Assembly: GCA_030150315.1 (NCBI GenBank)
Contig: JASLGB010000051.1
Coordinates: 1-12,414 of the forward strand
DNA length: 12,414 bases
Source: Dokdonella sp.
GTDB taxonomy: Bacteria; Pseudomonadota; Gammaproteobacteria; Xanthomonadales; Rhodanobacteraceae
Direction: 5' to 3'
The notes beneath the pieces are model-generated. The model did no database searches and was not told the DNA's origin. It saw only the letters and a program-made list of their open reading frames with translations. Below are positions 7,772-12,414 of this stretch, piece after piece. The first letter of the stretch is position 1. Every line of letters starts with the position of its first letter. The position numbers were made by a program, and so were the translations under genes.

Positions 7772-7801
7772 GGGCCGTCGCCAAGGCGCACCGACCGGCC
7801 C
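7772..7801 (-). other. Weak hairpin after lptG
   Basis: On the minus strand GGGCCG (7801-7796) pairs with CGGCCC (7777-7772), with a small inner CGCC/GGCG stem. It starts 18 bases past the lptG stop. No U-tract follows, so it would at most slow or partly stop transcription before the acyltransferase gene. The rest of the 122-base gap shows no coding. Confidence 0.25.
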
Positions 7802-7819
7802 ATTACGACACGCGGCGCC

Positions 7820-8905
7820 TCAGGCGTGGCGGCGGAAATAGGCCCAGGCGGCGACCATCAGAAGCAGCGGCGGCAGCAGGTTTCCCAGCGCCGGATGCAC
7901 GTTGTAGACGACGCCAAGACTGACGATCGCCCGCTGCAGGAAGTAGAAGCCGAGCGCCAGCACGATGCCGACGAACAGCCGCTTGGAAAGGCCGCCGCTA
8001 CGCAACGTGCCGAACGCGAACGGCACCGCGCAGAACGCCAGCACCAGCACGCTGAAGGGATAGAACACGCGCCCCCAGTACGCACCGCGGTACTGCGAGG
8101 CATCCTGCCGGTTCGCATCCAGATAGACGATGTTGCGCCCGAGATCGAGCAACGACATGTATTTGGGCTGGATGATGCTGAGCGACAGCAAGGCCGGGTC
8201 GAGCCCGGACTTCCAGCTCGTTTCCGCCGATTCGGTGCTGCTTGCGCTGTCCGCGGCGAACTCGGTCCGGCGCACCTTGCGCAAGGTCCAGTCGCGCCCG
8301 ATGTGTGCGGCCGTGTCGGCGACGGAAAGCGACTTCAGCCGCCCGTCGGTGTCGAATTCGAACACGCGCACACCGTCCAGATCGACCTCGTTGCTGCCCG
8401 TCTGCGTGCGGCCGCGACGCGCACTGATGACCGTTTCGCCATCGAGCGCCCACAGCGCGCCGCCGCGTGCGAGCGCGACATCCTGCGAACGCGACGCCAG
8501 CAGCAGCGCCTGCGCATTGCGCTCGCCCCACGGCCCGACGGTTTCGCCGACCACCGCGGTCAGCAGGGTCAGCAGGGTCAGGCCGAACACGACCGACGCG
8601 CAGATGCGCAGCTTGGACAGGCCGGCGGCGCGCAGCGCGGTCAGCTCACCGGTATTGGCGAGGCCACCCAGCCCGAGCAGGCTGCCGATCAAGGCGGCGT
8701 AGCCGAACATCTCGTAGAACCGGCGCGGTACCGTCAGCAGGATGTAGGTCACGGCCTTCAGCATCGTGTACTGGCCTTGCCCGACGTCATCCAGTTCGGA
8801 AATGAACGAGCGGAACGCATCCAGCGCGACCAGTGTGAACCAGGTAAGCCCGACCGAGGACAACACGGCCATCGCGACCAGCCGGTCGACGCGCTTGAAC
8901 ATCAT
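7820..8905 (-). CDS. lptG: LPS export permease LptG
   Basis: A 361-residue inner-membrane subunit of the LptB2FG ABC transporter that extracts lipopolysaccharide and pushes it to the LptC-A-DE bridge. The order is typical: MMFKRVDRLVAMAVL leading into membrane helix 1 (about 10-30), two more helices (GYAALIGSLLGLGGLA; FGLTLLTLLTAVVGETV), a periplasmic beta-jellyroll region (about 120-265), and three C-terminal helices starting near RVFYPFSVLVLAFCAVPFAF. The coupling-helix region GELTALRAAGLSKLRI contacts LptB in this family. The ATG overlaps the lptF stop (ATGA), and AGAGGG lies 7 bases upstream. A longer open frame upstream to 9193 is a shadow of lptF. A 9-base tandem repeat at 8558-8581 encodes the Leu-Thr-rich part of helix 3. 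Confidence 0.95.
   Translation of the reverse strand: MMFKRVDRLVAMAVLSSVGLTWFTLVALDAFRSFISELDDVGQGQYTMLKAVTYILLTVPRRFYEMFGYAALIGSLLGLGGLANTGELTALRAAGLSKLRICASVVFGLTLLTLLTAVVGETVGPWGERNAQALLLASRSQDVALARGGALWALDGETVISARRGRTQTGSNEVDLDGVRVFEFDTDGRLKSLSVADTAAHIGRDWTLRKVRRTEFAADSASSTESAETSWKSGLDPALLSLSIIQPKYMSLLDLGRNIVYLDANRQDASQYRGAYWGRVFYPFSVLVLAFCAVPFAFGTLRSGGLSKRLFVGIVLALGFYFLQRAIVSLGVVYNVHPALGNLLPPLLLMVAAWAYFRRHA
8558..8582. repeat. 9-base tandem repeat inside lptG
   Basis: GGTCAGCAG occurs twice in tandem, followed by a partial GGTCAG. It encodes the repeated Leu-Thr-Leu of membrane helix 3 of LptG. The unit is a multiple of three, so slippage would add or remove three residues without a frameshift. 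Confidence 0.7.
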
Positions 8906-10092
8906 GCCGCGGCCCTCTTCGCGGCTCGCGGCGCGGGCACGCGCTGGCCGTTCCAGATCATCCACGCCGCCAGCGCCAGCATCGGCAGGTACACCCACCA
9001 CAGGCCGAAGCCGGAGGCCAGTTTGCCAGCGCTGATCCAGGTGCGCCCCAGCACCAGCAGGTTGTAATAGACCAGCCATGCCAGCAGCGCGATCAGCAGG
9101 CGCGCGTAACGCGGTTCGCGCGGGCTCGATTTCGCCAGCGGCAATGCCAGCAGCGCCAGCACGATCGCCGACATCGGCGCGGCCAGCCGCCAATGCAGCT
9201 CGGCGCGCATGATCGGATCGTCGCTGGCCAGCAGCACGCGGGTCGGCGCGGCGCGCTTGCTCGCGGTTTCGTTCACGCTCGCCTCGCCGTCCGGCAACTT
9301 GATGTCATTGCGCTCGAAGCGCATCAGGCGGTAATCGTCCTGCCCCAGGGTTCCTTCGACGCGGAATCCATCCTCCAGCGCGATGTAGCGGCCCACCCCG
9401 TCGGCATCGTGATAGAGGTGGCCATGGGTCGCGGTGATCACGTCGATGCGCGTCTTGCCGCTGTCCTTGTCCGGCCGCTCGCTCTCGATGAACATGCGCT
9501 TGAAGCGCGTGCCGTCGGCGGACATCTCGCCGACATAGATGACGCCGTTGCGCCCGGGCAGGTCGACGAAGCGCCCCGGCTCCAGTCCGGCCACGATCAG
9601 CGACCGGCTCGCCTCCTGCAGCAGGCTTTGCGCGAGCCGGTCGGAGGCCGGCGCCAGCCAGAATGCCAGCACCGCCAGCACCGCCGTCATCGGCAGCGCA
9701 AACCATGCCAGCGGCCGCAACAGGTCCTGCGCATCGACGCCGGAAGACTGCAGCACGGCCATTTCGCTGTCGCGCCAGAGGCGCCCATAGCCGAGCAGGA
9801 CGCCGACCAGCACCGCCAGCGGCAGCAGGATGGTCAGCGAACCGATGCTGCGCAGCCCGATCAGCGTGAACAGCAGATCGGCCGGAATCCGCCCGCGCGC
9901 GACCTTGGCCAGCATGTCCGCCACCGCACCGCCGATGGTCACGAGCAGCAGGATCAGGCTGGCCGCCAGCACGCTCAGGGCGACCTCGCGCAGCAGGTAG
10001 CGGTCGATGATGCGCAGGCGCGGACGCCACGCCGCAAGCCGAGTGGCCGGGCTTTGGCTTAGAATTGGCGGCTTCGCGTGCGTTTCGGTCAT
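8902..10092 (-). CDS. lptF: LPS export permease LptF
   Basis: A 396-residue partner of LptG in the inner-membrane LPS extractor. Helix 1 (about 36-58) follows the family signature RIIDRYLLREVALSVL. Helices 2 and 3 follow (SLTILLPLAVLVGVLLGYGRL; LPMTAVLAVLAFWLAPASDRL), with the coupling motif RDSEMAVLQSSGVDAQDLL between them. The periplasmic domain then runs to about residue 300, followed by three C-terminal helices including RLLIALLAWLVYYNLLVLG. The N-terminus has about 27 residues before the conserved start, longer than in E. coli. ATG 10092 is the only ATG, and no GTG or TTG lies nearby, so it is kept although its purine run (GAAGG) is 13 bases away. An open frame continues upstream to 11580 but is antisense to pepA. 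Confidence 0.94.
   Translation of the reverse strand: MTETHAKPPILSQSPATRLAAWRPRLRIIDRYLLREVALSVLAASLILLLVTIGGAVADMLAKVARGRIPADLLFTLIGLRSIGSLTILLPLAVLVGVLLGYGRLWRDSEMAVLQSSGVDAQDLLRPLAWFALPMTAVLAVLAFWLAPASDRLAQSLLQEASRSLIVAGLEPGRFVDLPGRNGVIYVGEMSADGTRFKRMFIESERPDKDSGKTRIDVITATHGHLYHDADGVGRYIALEDGFRVEGTLGQDDYRLMRFERNDIKLPDGEASVNETASKRAAPTRVLLASDDPIMRAELHWRLAAPMSAIVLALLALPLAKSSPREPRYARLLIALLAWLVYYNLLVLGRTWISAGKLASGFGLWWVYLPMLALAAWMIWNGQRVPAPRAAKRAAA
10060..10065 (+). promoter_or_regulatory. Candidate -10 box for pepA inside the start of lptF
   Basis: TAGAAT on the plus strand matches five of six -10 positions. It overlaps the first codons of lptF on the other strand and would give pepA a leader of about 130 bases. 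No -35 hexamer is recognisable at normal spacing. Confidence 0.3.
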
Positions 10093-10154
10093 GCGGCGGA
10101 TCGGGCCTTCGGTTCGCGCCGTGACGAATCGTCCACGACGGCCAGCCGGCGAGT

Positions 10155-10169
10155 GTACCTGTGCGGTAC
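10155..10169. repeat. Short palindrome between lptF and pepA
   Basis: GTACC and GGTAC flank a 5-base TGTGC spacer, in the 108-base gap between the divergent genes. It could be an operator for either gene; on the minus strand a weak TACACT box overlaps it (10157-10152). Five-base arms are short and may be chance. Nothing else stands out in 10093-10200. Confidence 0.22.
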
Positions 10170-10200
10170 GCCCATCATGCAAACCTCCACGGAACCCGAG

Positions 10201-11682
10201 ATGACCTTGACGTTCAGCACCACCGCCCAATCCCCTGACACCATCGCCACCGCCTGCCTCGTCGTCGGCCTGTTCGACGATCGCCAGCTCGATGGCGCCG
10301 CGGCCCAGGTCGACGGGAAGTCCGGCGGCGCCATCCGTCGCGTCATCGAGGCTGGTGATGCCACCGGCAAGCCCGGCACGACCACGCTGCTGTTCGGCCT
10401 GCCCGGCATCGCCGCCACGCGCGTGCTGCTGGTCGGCCTCGGCGAGCGCGGCAAGTTCGATGCCGCTGCATTCCATCGCGCCGCCAACGACGCCGGCCGC
10501 GCGCTGAAGGCACTGCCGATCGACAGCGCCGTTTCGTTCCTGACCGAACTGCCGGTGCCGACACGCGACCTCGCGTGGAAGCTGCGCACCGCCGCATTGG
10601 CCGCCGACGCGCAGTCGTACCGCTACCTCGCCACGTTCAAGCCGAAGAACACGCCCGCGTCGCCGCGCCTGGCGTCGATCGCGTTTGCCGCCGACGGCGA
10701 CGAGCGCACGCTGGCCGAAGCCAGCGCCATCGCGGCCGGCGTGCGCCTCGCGCGGGAGCTGGGCAACCTGCCGCCGAACGTGTGCAACCCGGCGTATCTG
10801 GCCGAGCAGGCCAGGCAGATGGCTGATGCCAATGCCGGCGTCACGCTGGAGGTACTCGAGCGCGAGGACATGGAAAAGCTCGGCATGGGCTCCCTGCTCG
10901 GCGTCGCGCGTGGCTCGGCCAATGCGCCCAAGCTGATCGTTCTGCGCTGGAACGGCGGCGGCGACGCGCGCCCGTATGCGCTGGTCGGCAAGGGCATTAC
11001 CTTCGACAGCGGCGGCATCTCGATCAAGCCCGGCCCCGGCATGGAAGAAATGAAGTTCGACATGTGCGGCGCGGCCGGCGTGCTCGGCGCGTTCCGCTCG
11101 GTGGTCGAGCTGAAGCTGCCGCTGAACCTGGTCTGCGTCGTGCCGGCGGTGGAAAACATGCCCGATGGCAACGCGTACCGCCCGAGCGACGTGCTGACCA
11201 GCATGTCCGGCCTGACCATCGAAGTGCTCAACACCGACGCCGAAGGCCGCCTGATCCTGTGCGATGCGCTGACCTACACGGCGCAGACCTTCAACCCGGA
11301 AGTCATCATCGATGCCGCCACGCTGACCGGCGCCTGCGTGGTCGCGCTCGGCAAGCACGCCTCGGGCCTGATGACGCAGGACGACGAGCTGGCCGAACAG
11401 CTGCTCTCGGCCGGCACGCGCACGCACGACCGCGCCTGGCGCCTGCCGCTGTGGGACGACTACCAGAGCCAGCTCGACTCGGGCTTCGCCGACGTCGCCA
11501 ACATCGGCGGCAAGTACGCCGGTGCGATCACCGCCGGCTGCTTCCTCGCGCGCTTCACCAACGGCCACCGCTGGGCGCATCTGGACGTTGCCGGTACCGC
11601 CTGGGATGAGGGCCGCAAGGGCTTGGCCACCGGCCGCCCGGTGCCGCTGCTGGTGCAGTACCTCATCGACCGCTGCGCGTGA
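10201..11682 (+). CDS. pepA: Leucyl aminopeptidase (cytosol aminopeptidase PepA)
   Basis: A 493-residue M17 metallo-aminopeptidase that removes N-terminal residues from peptides as a hexamer. Every key residue of E. coli PepA is present at a constant offset of 18: K264 and D269 in VGKGITFDSGG, D287 in KFDMCGAAGV, D346 and E348 plus R350 in NTDAEGRLILCDAL. The N-terminal half is the variable domain, which in E. coli PepA also binds DNA at carAB and at XerCD sites; whether it does here cannot be read. ATG 10201 is chosen: it has GGAA 7 bases upstream, and length 493 is close to the usual 500. ATG 10177 is also in frame but has a poor ribosome site. It is divergent from lptF, as in other gammaproteobacteria. 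Confidence 0.95.
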   Translation: MTLTFSTTAQSPDTIATACLVVGLFDDRQLDGAAAQVDGKSGGAIRRVIEAGDATGKPGTTTLLFGLPGIAATRVLLVGLGERGKFDAAAFHRAANDAGRALKALPIDSAVSFLTELPVPTRDLAWKLRTAALAADAQSYRYLATFKPKNTPASPRLASIAFAADGDERTLAEASAIAAGVRLARELGNLPPNVCNPAYLAEQARQMADANAGVTLEVLEREDMEKLGMGSLLGVARGSANAPKLIVLRWNGGGDARPYALVGKGITFDSGGISIKPGPGMEEMKFDMCGAAGVLGAFRSVVELKLPLNLVCVVPAVENMPDGNAYRPSDVLTSMSGLTIEVLNTDAEGRLILCDALTYTAQTFNPEVIIDAATLTGACVVALGKHASGLMTQDDELAEQLLSAGTRTHDRAWRLPLWDDYQSQLDSGFADVANIGGKYAGAITAGCFLARFTNGHRWAHLDVAGTAWDEGRKGLATGRPVPLLVQYLIDRCA

Positions 11683-12098
11683 ATCCGATGCCGACCGATC
11701 TGCGTTCCCGCAAGCAGTCTGCGCTGATCGCGCTGATCGGCGGCTCCGCCGTGCTCGGCATCCTCGACATCGCGCTCGGCCTGCCGAGCGCTGCGGACGG
11801 CACGCGCATCGGCGTCACCCTGCTCGGCAACATCGCCCTGCTTCTGATCGGCTTCCGCTGGCTCGATCTGGATGCGCGCGAACTGGACATCCGCCGCCCG
11901 ACCTGGCTCAACGTCTGCATCGTCCTGCTGGCGGCGGTCTTCGTGCCGTACTACCTCTACAAGACGCGGCCGGAAGGCAAGCGTCTTGGCGCGATCGGCG
12001 GCTTCTTCCTGCTGGTGGTCGGCTGCATGTTCGCCACCGGGCTGGGCGCCTCACTGGCGCTGCAGTTCACCGCCAGCGCGCCCGCACCGACCCTCTGA
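11679..12098 (+). CDS. Small four-helix membrane protein of unknown function
   Basis: A 139-residue protein, not recognised. It starts at GTG overlapping the pepA stop by 4 bases (GTGA), which suggests coupled translation; ATG 11688 is the alternative and neither has a clear ribosome site. Four hydrophobic segments are visible at about 16-36, 44-62, 77-96 and 104-128. Loops carry FRWLDLDARELDIRRPTWLN and, after helix 3, PYYLYKTRPEGKR, whose positive charge favours a cytoplasmic side. The C-terminus is Ala/Pro-rich. Codon use matches its neighbours and both overlaps are tight, so it looks like a real operon member and not a spurious frame. No catalytic or metal-binding motif is seen. Confidence 0.8.
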   Translation: MNPMPTDLRSRKQSALIALIGGSAVLGILDIALGLPSAADGTRIGVTLLGNIALLLIGFRWLDLDARELDIRRPTWLNVCIVLLAAVFVPYYLYKTRPEGKRLGAIGGFFLLVVGCMFATGLGASLALQFTASAPAPTL

Positions 12099-12099
12099 C

Positions 12100-12414
12100 A
12101 TGCCACGCGCCGATTTCTACCTGATCGACAAGCCACGATTCCGCGACGACCCGATGCTGCTGGTCTGCGAGCTGGCCAAGCGCGCCTTCGCCGCCGAACA
12201 GCCGACCCTGATCCTTGCACGCTCGCAGGATCAGGCCGAGGAGATCGACGAAAAACTGTGGGCGTTCGACGAGAACGCCTTCATTCCGCACCAGATCGCC
12301 GGCGACGACGACGACGCGATCACCGCCGTGCTGATCGTTCCTCACGACGTCGAAACAGCCGACCGTTCGTTGGTCATCAACCTGCTCGACTATTGCGCAT
12401 CCGTCCTGTTCTAG
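12100..12414 (+). CDS. holC: DNA polymerase III chi subunit HolC, short at the C-terminus
   Basis: Chi links the clamp loader to SSB at the replication fork. The frame starts one base after the previous stop and gives 104 residues: RADFYLIDKP, LVCELAKRAF, TLILARSQDQAEEIDEKLWAF, FIPHQIAGDDDD, AVLIV, RSLVINL, all placed as in HolC. Known HolC proteins are about 140-150 residues (147 in E. coli). The frame ends in TAG soon after VINL, where relatives continue with about 35-40 residues, including the part that in E. coli chi contributes to SSB-tail binding. The stop is the last codon of the window. Possible reasons are a real truncation, a point mutation or sequencing error, or a contig edge. pepA-holC order, usually followed by valS, supports the identity. 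Confidence 0.85.
   Translation: MPRADFYLIDKPRFRDDPMLLVCELAKRAFAAEQPTLILARSQDQAEEIDEKLWAFDENAFIPHQIAGDDDDAITAVLIVPHDVETADRSLVINLLDYCASVLF

Noticed and set aside
7698..7784. N-terminal extension of the acyltransferase to ATG 7784 or 7748
   Set aside because: It would place coding sequence over the TATAGT box, and family homology begins after the GTG at 7697, which has a GAGG ribosome site.
7760..9067. Plus-strand open frame of 435 codons opposite lptG
   Set aside because: Gln/Arg/His-rich antisense product; lptG on the other strand has full family features and overlaps lptF properly.
10093..11580. Upstream extension of the lptF frame giving an 892-residue product
   Set aside because: The added part is antisense to pepA and has biased composition; LptF homology starts shortly after the ATG at 10092.

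Overview
The window reads as a high-G+C (about two thirds by eye) gammaproteobacterial chromosome segment. Protein sequence and gene order (gshB-tonB-algH-ruvX-pyrB, and divergent lptFG / pepA-holC) point to the Xanthomonadales/Lysobacterales, perhaps Rhodanobacteraceae. That placement is inference; no rRNA or marker outside these genes is present. No tRNA, rRNA, CRISPR array, insertion sequence, phage gene or attachment site was seen, and no gap between genes exceeds about 170 bases.

Layout. (1) 1-3396, plus strand: the 3' end of glutathione synthetase (gshB), a TonB-type protein overlapping it by 4 bases, AlgH/YqgE with its own candidate promoter, the Holliday-junction resolvase-like RuvX overlapping algH, and aspartate carbamoyltransferase (pyrB) 5 bases later. 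(2) 3534-5261, plus: a large lipoprotein of unknown function. It ends at two hairpins, the second a strong bidirectional terminator shared with the convergent genes. (3) 10092-5359, minus: lptF, lptG (4-base overlap), a membrane acyltransferase with its own -10 box, and the type IV pilus ATPase gene pilU with its own candidate promoter. (4) 10201-12414, plus: pepA, an uncharacterised four-helix membrane protein overlapping it by 4 bases, and holC one base later. The holC frame stops at about 104 residues, shorter than the family norm, exactly at the window end.

How the genes fit together. Most are housekeeping: glutathione and pyrimidine synthesis, 16S rRNA maturation (RuvX), protein turnover (PepA) and the clamp-loader chi subunit (HolC). 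A second theme is the cell envelope: LptFG extract LPS from the inner membrane, the acyltransferase may decorate a surface glycan, PilU helps retract type IV pili, and the TonB protein resembles TonB3, which in Pseudomonas aeruginosa lies in the same neighbourhood and affects twitching. No new defence or mobile system is visible. The parts most worth a second look are the unknown lipoprotein, the unknown membrane protein between pepA and holC, the short holC, and the candidate leaderless start of algH.
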